Shown here: piece after piece, positions 7,597 to 15,253 of the stretch
Layout of the letters: every line of letters begins with the position of its first letter
How positions within the stretch are numbered: position 1 is the stretch's first letter
Position numbers and translations under genes: made by a program
Notes under the pieces: generated by a model
Databases searched by the model: none
The model's input: only the letters and a program-made list of their open reading frames with translations
What the model was told of the DNA's origin: nothing
NCBI GenBank assembly: GCA_934630985.1
Contig: CAKTXO010000022.1
Location: forward strand, 1 to 19,528
Source: an uncultured Oscillospiraceae bacterium
GTDB taxonomy: Bacteria > Bacillota > Clostridia > Oscillospirales > Oscillospiraceae
DNA length: 19,528 nucleotides
Direction: 5' to 3'

Positions 7597-9408
7597 ATGG
7601 CTTATTTTGAGATCAACCATCTGCATATTACCCACCGCTCCTTCGAGGGCACCAAAACCGTCCTGGACATCGGCCACCTGGAAATCGCCAAGGGCGAGAC
7701 CTACGGTCTGGTGGGTGAGTCCGGTCAGGGCAAAACCGTGCTGGCTCTGGCGATCCAGCAGCTGCTTCGCTGCCCTCCCGGTAAAATCGAATCCGGGGAA
7801 ATTCTTCTGGACGGCCAGGATCTTCTGAAACTGAAACCCAAGCAGATGCAGCAGCAGATCCGGGGCAAGAAAATCGCCATGATCTTCCAGGATCCCATGA
7901 GCTGCCTGAACCCGGTGTTCACCGTGGGGCAGATCATGACGGACGTGCTGCACACCCGGAATCCGGAGATGAAGAAGCTCCAGGTGCGCCAGGCGGCTCT
8001 GGAATTACTCCAGGAGGTAAAGCTTGCGGACGCGGAGAGCACCATGAGCAAGTATCCCCACCAGCTTTCCGGCGGCCAGCGGCAGCGGGTCATCATCGCC
8101 CTGGCTCTGGCCTGCGGCGCGGAATTCCTGATTGCCGACGAGCCTACCCGGAACCTGGATGTGACCATCCAGGCAAGCATCCTGAAGCTGCTGAAAGAAT
8201 TGCAGCTGAAGCGGGGCATGACCGTTCTCTTCATCGCCAACAACCTGAGCCTGGTGTCCGCCTTCTGCGACCGGGTGGGTATCCTCTACGGCGGGAAGAT
8301 CATCGAGGAAAACACCACCGCCAGGCTCATTTCCGAGCCTCAGCAGGACTACACCAAGGTGCTCATCCAGGCGGTGCACACCGAGGGCAAGAAGGCCTCG
8401 GTCATCGAAAGCGACGAAGTGCTTCTGAAGGTCGAGCACCTGAAAAAGTACTTCGACATCAACGATGAGATCAAGCACCAGAAGCACCTGACCCTGAAAG
8501 CCGTGGACGATGTGAGCTTCGAGCTGAAAAAGGGCGAGGTGCTGGGCATCGTGGGCGAATCCGGCTGCGGCAAGTCCACCCTGGTCAACACCATTCTCGA
8601 CCTGTTCGAGCCCACCGAGGGCAAGGTTTTCTTCGAGGGCAAGGATGTCTTCGCCGAGGCGAAAAAGGGCGACAGTGCCTTCAAGAAAAACGTGCAGATC
8701 GTCTTCCAGGATCCCTACTGGTCCTTAAATCCCCGGTGGCTCATCAAGGACATTGTGGCCGAGCCCATCGATGTCTACGAAAAGCTGGGGGAAGCCGCCC
8801 GGCTCAAGCGGGTGGAGCAGCTGCTGGAAATGGTGGGCATCTCTCCGGACGCCTGCTACAAGTACCCCCACGAATTCTCCGGCGGCCAGCGGCAGCGGAT
8901 CGCCATTGCCCGTTCTCTGGCCTCCAACCCCAAGCTGGTGGTGCTGGATGAGCCCACCTCCTCCATTGACGTATTCAGCCAGGCTCAAATTCTGAGCCTG
9001 ATCAAGGAGCTTCGTGAGAAGTTCCAGCTGACGAACATTCTCATCAGCCACGACCTGGGCGTGGTTCATGAGCTTGCCAACAAGATCGCCATTATGTATC
9101 TGGGTAAGATCGTGGAGTTCGGCCCGGCGGAGGATATTTTCCGCCATCCCCGGCATCCCTACACCCGTGCCCTCTTTGACTCCATCCCCACCCTGACCAC
9201 CCACGGCATGGAGGGTCTGCGGACTCTGGAGGGTCAGATTCCCAGCCCCATCAATCCCCCGGCAGGCTGCGCCTTCCATCAGCGCTGCCCCTATGCCACC
9301 GAAGCGTGCGCCAAGGCGGCACCTCAGCCCCTTGACCTGGGCGGCGGCCATTCGGTCAGCTGCCTGCGGGCTATGGAGCTGGAAGAAGCCTTGAAAGAAA
9401 CCAACTAA
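7597..9408 (+). CDS. Fused double ATP-binding protein of the peptide importer (DppD-DppF in one chain)
   Basis: A 603-residue cytoplasmic protein with two ABC domains, doing the job that DppD and DppF do as separate chains. Domain 1 (about 1-260) has Walker A GESGQGKT 40-47, signature LSGGQRQR 157-164 and Walker B FLIADEP with Glu182. Domain 2 (about 275-530) has GESGCGKS 320-327, FSGGQRQR 427-434, Glu451 and switch histidine SHDL (His485). In domain 1 the switch position reads IANNL, Asn215 in place of His, and the D-loop is RNLD, so the two ATP sites should be unequal. The C-terminal tail has Cys558, 564, 571 and 589 (CX5CX6C plus one). This is the Opp/Dpp oligopeptide-ABC tail, which binds a [4Fe-4S] cluster in some members. 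Start supported by AAGGAGG. Confidence 0.94.
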   Translation: MAYFEINHLHITHRSFEGTKTVLDIGHLEIAKGETYGLVGESGQGKTVLALAIQQLLRCPPGKIESGEILLDGQDLLKLKPKQMQQQIRGKKIAMIFQDPMSCLNPVFTVGQIMTDVLHTRNPEMKKLQVRQAALELLQEVKLADAESTMSKYPHQLSGGQRQRVIIALALACGAEFLIADEPTRNLDVTIQASILKLLKELQLKRGMTVLFIANNLSLVSAFCDRVGILYGGKIIEENTTARLISEPQQDYTKVLIQAVHTEGKKASVIESDEVLLKVEHLKKYFDINDEIKHQKHLTLKAVDDVSFELKKGEVLGIVGESGCGKSTLVNTILDLFEPTEGKVFFEGKDVFAEAKKGDSAFKKNVQIVFQDPYWSLNPRWLIKDIVAEPIDVYEKLGEAARLKRVEQLLEMVGISPDACYKYPHEFSGGQRQRIAIARSLASNPKLVVLDEPTSSIDVFSQAQILSLIKELREKFQLTNILISHDLGVVHELANKIAIMYLGKIVEFGPAEDIFRHPRHPYTRALFDSIPTLTTHGMEGLRTLEGQIPSPINPPAGCAFHQRCPYATEACAKAAPQPLDLGGGHSVSCLRAMELEEALKETN

Positions 9409-9421
9409 GGGAGGAAACAAT

Positions 9422-10522
9422 ATGCGTACCTTAAATCATGAAAATCTGCTGGACATTCTCTACGGCTGCGCCATCCTGGGCACCGGCGGCGGCGGAAGCC
9501 TGGACGAGGGCATCGAGATGATCGATGAGGCTCTGGCTGCCGGGAAGGAATTCAAGCTCACCACCTTCGAGGAAATGTCCCCGGAGGATGTGATCGGCAC
9601 CCCCTATGCCTGCGGAGCCATCAGCCCTCTGACCGAGGAGGAAATCAAGAAATACGCCCGTCTGAAAGAAACCGACGAAAGCTTCTACATTCTGTGCATG
9701 AAGCAGCTGGAGCGGTTCCTGGGTCGGGAGGTCAGCGCGGTGATCTCCACGGAGCTGGGCGGCGGCAACACTGCCACCGCCTTCTACGTCGGTGCCATGA
9801 CCGGCCGACCCATTGTGGACGGCGACCCGGCAGGCCGGAGCGTGCCTGCCCTCCAGCACTCCACCTACTTCCTCCAGGGTGTGCCCATGTGCCCCATGAG
9901 CGTGATGAACAAGTTCGGCGAAGGTGCCGTGTTCACCAACGTCTTTGACGATGAGCGGGGCGAGGATCTGGTTCGGGCTCTGGCAGTGGTCAGCCAGAAC
10001 ACCATTGCCGTCATGGATCATGTGAATACCGCCGCCGTTCTGAAAGATGCCGTCATCCGGGGCGCCATTTCCTACGCCGAGGCCATCGGCAAGGCCTACC
10101 GGCAGACCCTGGCGGCTGGCGGCGACTATGTGAAGGCCGTTACCGAAACCGGCAAGGGTAAGATGATGTTCGAGGGCACCGTCACCGAAAGCGGCTACGA
10201 GACCCGGGACGGCTACACCTACGGCGATACCGTCATTGCGGGCACCGGTGCTTACGCCGGGCATACCCTTCGGATCTGGTATCAGAACGAGAACATCATC
10301 AGCTGGCTGGACGGAGAGTTCTTCGTCACCGTCCCCGACCTGATCTGCGTCTTCGACCTGGACAACAACCTGCCCCAGCTGAACCCCTTCGCCCGGGTAG
10401 GCGAGCACGTTGCCGTCACCGCCCTGCCCGCCGCCAAGGAGTGGACCACCGCCCGGGGTCTGGAGGTCTTCGGCCCCAGAAGCTTCGGCTACGACGTGGA
10501 CTACCGCCCCTACTGCGAATAA
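9422..10522 (+). CDS. DUF917 family protein (S-methylthiohydantoin desulfurase-like domain)
   Basis: A 366-residue cytoplasmic protein recognised as DUF917 (Pfam PF06032) from the N-terminal glycine cluster LGTGGGGSLDEG (19-30), PYACGAISP (61-69), ELGGGNTATAFYVGAMTGRP (111-130) and DGDPAGRSVPALQHS (133-147). Family members often sit beside hydantoinase/oxoprolinase genes, and the domain has been named for S-methylthiohydantoin desulfurase. For most members no reaction is proven. Here no hydantoinase gene is present; the neighbours are a peptide importer and two peptidase-like genes. A role in processing a cyclic or modified amino-acid derivative brought in by the importer is inference. GGGAGG at 9410-9415 supports ATG 9422. 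Gaps to its neighbours are 13 and 9 bases. Confidence 0.88.
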   Translation: MRTLNHENLLDILYGCAILGTGGGGSLDEGIEMIDEALAAGKEFKLTTFEEMSPEDVIGTPYACGAISPLTEEEIKKYARLKETDESFYILCMKQLERFLGREVSAVISTELGGGNTATAFYVGAMTGRPIVDGDPAGRSVPALQHSTYFLQGVPMCPMSVMNKFGEGAVFTNVFDDERGEDLVRALAVVSQNTIAVMDHVNTAAVLKDAVIRGAISYAEAIGKAYRQTLAAGGDYVKAVTETGKGKMMFEGTVTESGYETRDGYTYGDTVIAGTGAYAGHTLRIWYQNENIISWLDGEFFVTVPDLICVFDLDNNLPQLNPFARVGEHVAVTALPAAKEWTTARGLEVFGPRSFGYDVDYRPYCE

Positions 10523-10531
10523 GGAGTCATT

Positions 10532-11809
10532 ATGGAAAACAAGGCATTTCTGGACGCCATTTTGGGACTGGTGTCCATTGAGAGCATTGCCCGGGTGGAC
10601 GTGACCCCGGAAGCCCCCTACGGCAAAGGCCCTGCCAAAGCTCTGGACTATGTGATGAAGTTGTGCGAAACCCTTGGCATCCGGACGGTGAACTTAGGCG
10701 GCAAAATCGCCTGGGCGGAAATCGGCCAGGGTGAGGAGATCGTGGGCGTGCTGGGACATCTGGATACCGTACCCGCAGGCAGCGGCTGGGCCCACAACCC
10801 CGGCGGCGAGCTCTGCGGCGACCGGCTCTACGGCCGGGGCGTGGCCGACGACAAAGGCCCCACCCTGGCAGCCCTCTTTGCCATGAAGGAACTTCAGGAC
10901 GCGGGCGTTCCCCTGAGCCGTCGGGTGCGGCTGATCTTCGGTCAGTGCGAGGAAAGCGGGGACTGGGACGACATGAACTACTACAAGCAGACCCAGCAGC
11001 TGCCGGTCTTCGGCTTCACCCCCGACGCGGATTTCCCCGCCATCTACGGAGAAAAGGAAATTCTGAACTTCCAGCTGTCCCTGCCGGTTTCCGGGAGCGG
11101 CCTGGTGCGCATCGAGGGCGGCGACGCGGCCAACATGGTGGCCGACTGGTGCCGCTGCGCCTACCGCACCGCTGACGGCACGGAGCATACTCTGGAAACC
11201 CACGGCCGCAGTGCCCACGCCAGCACCCCGGAAAAGGGAGAAAATGCCATCACCGCCATGATGGAGGCTCTCCATGCGGCCGGGGTCGAAAGCCCCCTGG
11301 TGGATTTTTACCGGGCGCACATTGGCTCCGATTTGAACGGCGTGAAAATGGGCTGCGGCCTGGAGGATGTCCAGAGCGGCAAGCTGACTCTGAACGCCGG
11401 TGTCCTGCGCACGGAAAAGGACGAAATCGTCCTGACCCTGGACATCCGCAGTCCCGTGACCTTCAACCGGGCGGCGGTGGAAACGCCCATTGCCGCCGCC
11501 TGCGCCCCCTACGGCATCACCTGCCGGTGCACAGCCAACGAGCATCCTGTGTACATGGACAAAAATGGCAAGGTGGTTCAGGCCATGGTGGGCATTTACC
11601 GGGAGTACACCGGTGACGATTCCGAGCCCACCGTCATCGGCGGCGGCACCTATGCCCGAGCCATGCCGGGCATCGTGGCCTTCGGCCCCATGCGTCCCGG
11701 TCGGGAGTGCACCGAGCATCAGAAGGACGAGTACCTTCTGGTGGAGGATCTGCTGGCTGCCAAGGAAATTTACCGGAAAACCATTGAAACCCTGGCAAAC
11801 CTGGATTAA
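10532..11809 (+). CDS. M20-family dipeptidase (Sapep/PepV-like)
   Basis: A 425-residue dinuclear zinc peptidase that should cut dipeptides or short peptides in the cytoplasm. The metal and catalytic set is complete: GHLDTVPAG with His76 and catalytic Asp78, GRGVADDKGP with bridging Asp106, CEESG with Glu140 (general base) and Glu141, FTPDADFPAIYGEKE with Asp167, and GRECTEHQKDE with His396. The DDKGP and PDADFP forms mark the Sapep/PepV branch. It is somewhat shorter than PepV (about 470). The lid domain (about 178-295) includes the substrate-binding stretch HGRSAHASTPEKGENAI. ATG 10532 follows AAGGAG nine bases after the DUF917 stop. Position in the operon makes imported peptides its likely substrates. 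Confidence 0.93.
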   Translation: MENKAFLDAILGLVSIESIARVDVTPEAPYGKGPAKALDYVMKLCETLGIRTVNLGGKIAWAEIGQGEEIVGVLGHLDTVPAGSGWAHNPGGELCGDRLYGRGVADDKGPTLAALFAMKELQDAGVPLSRRVRLIFGQCEESGDWDDMNYYKQTQQLPVFGFTPDADFPAIYGEKEILNFQLSLPVSGSGLVRIEGGDAANMVADWCRCAYRTADGTEHTLETHGRSAHASTPEKGENAITAMMEALHAAGVESPLVDFYRAHIGSDLNGVKMGCGLEDVQSGKLTLNAGVLRTEKDEIVLTLDIRSPVTFNRAAVETPIAAACAPYGITCRCTANEHPVYMDKNGKVVQAMVGIYREYTGDDSEPTVIGGGTYARAMPGIVAFGPMRPGRECTEHQKDEYLLVEDLLAAKEIYRKTIETLANLD

Positions 11810-11823
11810 GGAGGAATTATCCC

Positions 11824-12846
11824 ATGAAAACCGAACTGCAAATCGCGGCGGACAAGCTGGTGGGGGAAATCTTCGGGGTCAAGCCCGGAGAGACCGTGGT
11901 GCTCACCGCCGACTACGACTCCAATGAAAACGTACTGCGAGCCGTGTCCGACAGCGTCCGGGAGGCCGATGCCCAGGTCATGGTCATCACCGTCCCCACC
12001 CCCCGCTCCGTGGGCAAGGCCGCCGATCCGGATCTGCCTATCGAGCCCCTGACCGCCGCCCTGTGCGCCTGCGACGTGTGGATCGAATTTAACCATCAGT
12101 GGCTGCTGTACTCCACCCCCTTCGAGCGGGCCAGCGCCGAAAACAAGAAGCTGCGCTATATGTGCCTGGTGGATTTTGACGAGGATCTGATGATCCGCAC
12201 CATCGGCCATGTGGAAACCCCCAAGCTTCAGGTCTTCATGCGCAAGGTGGCCGAGCTCACCCGCAGCGCCAAGACCATGCGGGTCACCACCCCCGCCGGC
12301 TGCGACGTGTCCTTTGAAATCGACCCGGTTCACTATGTGGCCTGCGACTGCGGCGACGCCACCTTCCCGGCTGTGCATATGCTCACCGGTCAGATCAACG
12401 TGGTGCCCCGGTTCGGCTCCATCCAGGGCACCATTGTCTTCGACGGCTCCGTGACCCCTCCCTTCGGCCACGCCCCCGCCACTCCCATCCGGCTCACCGT
12501 CAAGGACGGCGTGATTCAGAAGGTGGAGGGCGGCGAGGAAGCCGCGATCTACGACAAGTACCTCCGGGATTTTGACGACCCGGGTATGCTGAAGATGGCC
12601 CACATCGCCTACGGCTTCAACCCCGGTGCCAAGCTCACCGGCAACATCGTGGAGGATGAGCGTGTCTGGGGCTCCACTGAGTGGGGCATCGGCTACGTCA
12701 GCAACATTGACGCCCCTCCCTGCGGCCAGGACGCCGTCAGCCACACCGACGGCATCTGCCTGAACAGCTCCGTCTGGCTGGACGGAGTACAGATCATGGA
12801 CGAGGGCAAGATCGTCCTGCCTGAGCTGGTGGCTCTGCTGCCCTGA
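11824..12846 (+). CDS. M29/NicX-like metalloprotein (putative aminopeptidase)
   Basis: A 340-residue cytoplasmic protein of the family that joins M29 thermophilic aminopeptidases and the NicX 2,5-dihydroxypyridine dioxygenase fold. Seen directly: GVKPGETVVLTADY near the start, GSIQGTIVFDGSVTPPFG in the middle, AHIAYGFNPGAKLTGN with His260, and SHTDGICLNSSVWLDG with His307 and Asp309. His260, His307 and Asp309 match the spacing style of the His/His/Asp metal site of the family. An oxygen-using ring cleavage is unlikely in an anaerobe next to peptidases, so an amide- or peptide-hydrolysing role is more plausible. This is not proven, because automatic labels split this family. It is the last gene of the operon; AAGGAGG precedes the start. 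Stop TGA is followed by an in-frame TAA, then a terminator. Confidence 0.82.
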   Translation: MKTELQIAADKLVGEIFGVKPGETVVLTADYDSNENVLRAVSDSVREADAQVMVITVPTPRSVGKAADPDLPIEPLTAALCACDVWIEFNHQWLLYSTPFERASAENKKLRYMCLVDFDEDLMIRTIGHVETPKLQVFMRKVAELTRSAKTMRVTTPAGCDVSFEIDPVHYVACDCGDATFPAVHMLTGQINVVPRFGSIQGTIVFDGSVTPPFGHAPATPIRLTVKDGVIQKVEGGEEAAIYDKYLRDFDDPGMLKMAHIAYGFNPGAKLTGNIVEDERVWGSTEWGIGYVSNIDAPPCGQDAVSHTDGICLNSSVWLDGVQIMDEGKIVLPELVALLP

Positions 12847-12855
12847 TAAAATACA

Positions 12856-12889
12856 ACGCCCCCGCCCTGCTTTCGCAGCGCGGGGGTGT
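12856..12889. terminator. Shared terminator between convergent operons
   Basis: The outer stem ACGCCCCCGC (12856-12865) pairs with GCGGGGGTGT (12880-12889) with one G-T pair. An inner CTGC/GCAG stem (12867-12870 with 12875-12878) sits around TTTC. It is followed by TCTGTTT on the plus strand and by T-rich sequence on the minus strand. It lies in the 84-base gap between the peptide operon and the MATE gene, which run toward each other, so it can serve both. Confidence 0.8.
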
Positions 12890-12930
12890 TCTGTTTATAC
12901 GAGTTTTCAGATAGACCCTAAGAAATCGTA

Positions 12931-14259
12931 TTATTGGACTTCCGGCAGGGTCAGGGTGTACCGCCGGAGAGCGGAGGCGGAATAGAGTGCCACAAGAAGC
13001 TCGGTGATGGGCACGGTCAGCCACAGGGCATTGCCCCCGGCCAGTGCCGGCAGAATCAGAGTCAGCCCGCCGCTGATGACCAGGCCTCTGGCCACGGACA
13101 CCACAAGCGCCGCCCGGGGCTTCATGATGGCCTGGAAATAGTAGGTGGAGAAAATATTGAAGGGCAGCAGCAGGAAGGACATGGCGTAGGTGCGGATGAT
13201 ACCCGGAGCCATGGCCAGGATTTCCGGGGTGGGCGCCATGAAAATCCGGATATACAGCCGGGGACAGGCCATGCTGAGCACCGTCCAGAACACCCCGAAA
13301 AAGGCCGACGTGCCCAGAGCCAGCCGGAGAACCTGCCGGATGCGCCCGCCCTTGCCCGCGCCGAAGTTGGTGGCCATAATGGGCTGAGCGGCCTGGCCTA
13401 CGCTGTAGGCGCAGCACTGGGCGAAGGTGCTGACCTGGATCACCGGCCCGTAAATGGACAGGGCGTTGGCTCCCAGGTAGCTCATGATCTGCCGGTTGAA
13501 GAGCACCGTAAGGATGCCCATGGCCACGTCCACGAAAAAAGAGGCAAAACCAGTGACGAGAATTTCCCGGAACCGCCGGAAAAGCCGGGTGGGTCTGACA
13601 AGCCGCAGGGTGTTCTTCCGGCTGAGAAAATGGGTCAGCATCACGCAGGTGGAAATGGCCGCGCCGATGGCCGTGGCCAGACCCGCGCCAAAAATGCCCA
13701 TATTACAGCCGAATACAAAGAAAATATCGCCGAAAATGTTGAAAATTCCCCCGGACAGTATTGCCAGAGTAGCCCGACCCGGATTGCCGTCGGTTTGCAG
13801 AAAGAACATCAGCATCTCATTGACGAGAAACAGCGGGAACACGAATTTCACCGGCCCCAGGTAGGTCTGTGCCAGAGGCAGCAGCTCCGCGTCCGCGCCG
13901 AAGAAGGTCAGGACGGGGGTCTCGAAGCACCAGATGCCGAGCCAGGTAAGCACCGCCAGCACCGCCGCGCCGATGACCGAGGCGGTAAAATACTGATTTT
14001 CCGAGCCGTCCCCGGCGCCGCTGCCCCGGCGGGTGCTGAAAATCACGCCGCCGCCCGCGCCCAGAAGCAGACCCAGGCTATAGATCAGGTTCCAACAGGG
14101 AGCCACTACCGCCAGAGCCGCGGTACCCTGAGGCCCCTGGTACTGACCCACCACCGCCGTGTCCACCATGGTGTAGATGCAGCCGATGAGGGCACTGCCG
14201 AAGGCCGCCGACAGATATTTTCCGTACATCGATCTGATATTTCCGTTGAGAAAATCCAT
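12931..14259 (-). CDS. MATE-family efflux transporter
   Basis: A 442-residue membrane protein with about 12 hydrophobic segments in two halves, the multidrug and toxin extrusion fold, which exports cationic or other small compounds in exchange for Na+ or H+. Family features seen: VDTAVVGQYQGPQGTAALAV near residue 32, QTDGNPGRAT near 150, IFGAGLATAIGA near 191, and in the second half YGPVIQVSTFAQ, GQAAQPIMATNFGAGK. Length is normal. It looks closest to the DinF/NorM-like clostridial MATE proteins of unknown substrate. ATG 14257-14259 is preceded by a strong AGGAGG (14265-14270). It is a single-gene unit, converging on the peptide operon. No functional tie to neighbours can be read from the sequence. 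Confidence 0.94.
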   Translation of the reverse strand: MDFLNGNIRSMYGKYLSAAFGSALIGCIYTMVDTAVVGQYQGPQGTAALAVVAPCWNLIYSLGLLLGAGGGVIFSTRRGSGAGDGSENQYFTASVIGAAVLAVLTWLGIWCFETPVLTFFGADAELLPLAQTYLGPVKFVFPLFLVNEMLMFFLQTDGNPGRATLAILSGGIFNIFGDIFFVFGCNMGIFGAGLATAIGAAISTCVMLTHFLSRKNTLRLVRPTRLFRRFREILVTGFASFFVDVAMGILTVLFNRQIMSYLGANALSIYGPVIQVSTFAQCCAYSVGQAAQPIMATNFGAGKGGRIRQVLRLALGTSAFFGVFWTVLSMACPRLYIRIFMAPTPEILAMAPGIIRTYAMSFLLLPFNIFSTYYFQAIMKPRAALVVSVARGLVISGGLTLILPALAGGNALWLTVPITELLVALYSASALRRYTLTLPEVQ

Positions 14260-14278
14260 ATATTCCTCCTTTGATGGG

Positions 14279-14308
14279 GTTATCTCGTTAAGTGCCCCTG
14301 TGGGTCAA
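14279..14308 (-). promoter_or_regulatory. Possible promoter of the MATE gene
   Basis: On the minus strand TTGACC (14308-14303) is followed after 18 bases by GATAAC (14284-14279). The implied transcript would begin very close to the Shine-Dalgarno site. An alternative is TGGTATATT (extended -10, minus strand, with TATATT at 14324-14319), which touches the edge of the palindromic repeat. I cannot choose between them. Confidence 0.3.
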
Positions 14309-14323
14309 AATAGCCAAAATATA

Positions 14324-14371
14324 CCATGTCATTGCGAACCAGTGACCGATGTCACTGGTGTGGCAATCCCC
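14324..14371 (+). repeat. REP-like palindromic repeat, copy 1
   Basis: Reads CCATGTCATTGCGA, then a hairpin CCAGTGAC/GTCACTGG (14339-14346 with 14351-14358, loop CGAT), then TGGCAATCCCC. The outer ATTGC and GCAAT also pair. The same element occurs inverted at 14586-14630. The stems differ in sequence between copies but keep pairing, which points to selection for the fold. I recall similar ATTGC...GCAATCCCC elements as common in Ruminococcaceae genomes. That recollection is unchecked. Confidence 0.75.
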
Positions 14372-14397
14372 TGGATAGGCGTAAAATTCAAGATTTC

Positions 14398-14566
14398 CTA
14401 GGGAGCCTCTGATTAAATCGGCAAGAGCTGGGGGCGAGAGATTTTTCTTTAGCCGAAGGATTCAAAAGCGGAGGAATACTGGATGTATTGCCCGCTTTTG
14501 AAGCCGCACGGATAGAGAAAAAGATCCGCTATCCAGCCGCAGACGATTTATTCAGAGGTTCCCTAG
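14398..14566. mobile_element. 169-bp MITE-like fold-back element with 23-bp terminal inverted repeats
   Basis: The ends are 14398-14420 (starts CTAGGGAGCC, ends TAAATCG) and 14544-14566 (starts CGATTTA, ends TTCCCTAG). Reverse-complemented, they match at 21 of 23 positions. Taking the repeat to begin at GGGA leaves TA on both flanks, as for TA-targeting elements. Inside, TTCAAAAGCGG (14461-14471) pairs perfectly with CCGCTTTTGAA (14492-14502) around a smaller AATAC/GTATT stem, so the whole unit can fold into one long hairpin. There is no coding capacity. The family of the parent transposon is not recognised. Confidence 0.72.
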
Positions 14567-14585
14567 TGTAGATGTTTGAAAATCG

Positions 14586-14630
14586 GGGGGATTGCCACGG
14601 CAGTGTGCGCACTGCCTCGCAATGACATGG
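14586..14630 (-). repeat. REP-like palindromic repeat, copy 2 (inverted)
   Basis: The reverse complement of this stretch matches copy 1 at its outer parts (CCATGTCATTGCGA and GGCAATCCCC). The inner hairpin is GGCAGTG/CACTGCC (14599-14605 with 14610-14616, loop TGCG), different in sequence from copy 1 but in the same place. The two copies face each other around the fold-back element. Confidence 0.75.
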
Positions 14631-14649
14631 TTTTTCGACAGTCTCGTAT

Positions 14650-14697
14650 AAAAAGCCGGATAAGAAACAGACATTTCAGTCTGCCTCTTATCCGGCT
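14650..14697 (-). terminator. Intrinsic terminator of the XRE regulator gene
   Basis: A perfect 12-bp stem (14654-14665 with 14686-14697) has an inner CAGAC/GTCTG stem (14668-14672 with 14679-14683). On the minus strand it ends in TTTTT (complement of 14650-14654). It lies 80 bases after the regulator stop codon. Confidence 0.88.
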
Positions 14698-14776
14698 GCT
14701 GTTTCTCCGAACAACTCGCCCTCCGAGCGAACAGAATTATTCTAGCACAAGACTATTGGCAAATCAAGCCCTGCGC

Positions 14777-15217
14777 TCACTTTTTCCAGTGCTTCAGCTG
14801 GGGCACTACGGCCTCCATGTGAGCCCGCACCTGCTCCGCAGGCCAGTCTGCCGTTGCCATGTGGTTTACGCAGAAATCGATGAGCTCCTCCGGGCTGGAA
14901 TAGTGAAACCGGCCGCCCTCGTAGCACCATTTGCAGTATTCCTCGTTCAGAGCGCCGTCCGGCTCCCGGCTGAGAATGCCGTCCTCCAGGGGCATCCCAC
15001 AGCACTGGCAGAACAGCTGCCGTGGCGAACCCAGCAGGGTGTTGATGGAAACGTCATAAAGCCCGGACAGCAGCTTCAGGGTTTCCGTATTGGGGACGGT
15101 TTCGCCGGTTTCCCACCGGGACACCGCCTGGCGGGTCACGAAAAGCTTTTCCGCCAGCTCTTCCTGGGAATAGCCCTTCCGGGTGCGCAAATCCCGCAAA
15201 ATTTCCTTGATTTCCAT
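14777..15217 (-). CDS. XRE-family transcriptional regulator with C-terminal zinc ribbon
   Basis: A 146-residue protein in two parts. Residues 1-63 are a Cro/C1-type helix-turn-helix: LRTRKGYSQEELAEKLFVTR, then QAVSRWETGETVPNTETLKL, then ISINTLLG-like DVSINTLLG. Residues 68-105 look like the putative zinc-ribbon domain (PF12674-like): FCQCCGMPLEDG with Cys70 and Cys73, and EEYCKWCYEGGRF with Cys95 and Cys98, the four presumed zinc ligands. The remainder (105-146) is a helical tail, SSPEELIDFCVNHM, that normally follows this ribbon. It probably binds its own promoter region, which carries a clear inverted repeat. It may respond to metal, redox state or a small molecule. ATG 15215-15217 has GGGAGG upstream. 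It is divergent from the YgjP-like gene. Confidence 0.9.
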   Translation of the reverse strand: MEIKEILRDLRTRKGYSQEELAEKLFVTRQAVSRWETGETVPNTETLKLLSGLYDVSINTLLGSPRQLFCQCCGMPLEDGILSREPDGALNEEYCKWCYEGGRFHYSSPEELIDFCVNHMATADWPAEQVRAHMEAVVPQLKHWKK

Positions 15218-15253
15218 GTAAATTCCCTCCCGTAATTTGACTTTGGTGCTTTC

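Noticed and set aside
12934..14274. 446-codon plus-strand open frame opposite the MATE gene
   Set aside because: Gln/Gly/His-rich shadow translation; the minus strand has a proper membrane protein with a strong ribosome site.
14576..15235. 219-codon plus-strand open frame across the XRE gene
   Set aside because: Starts in a repeat, passes through a terminator and is antisense to a clear regulator.
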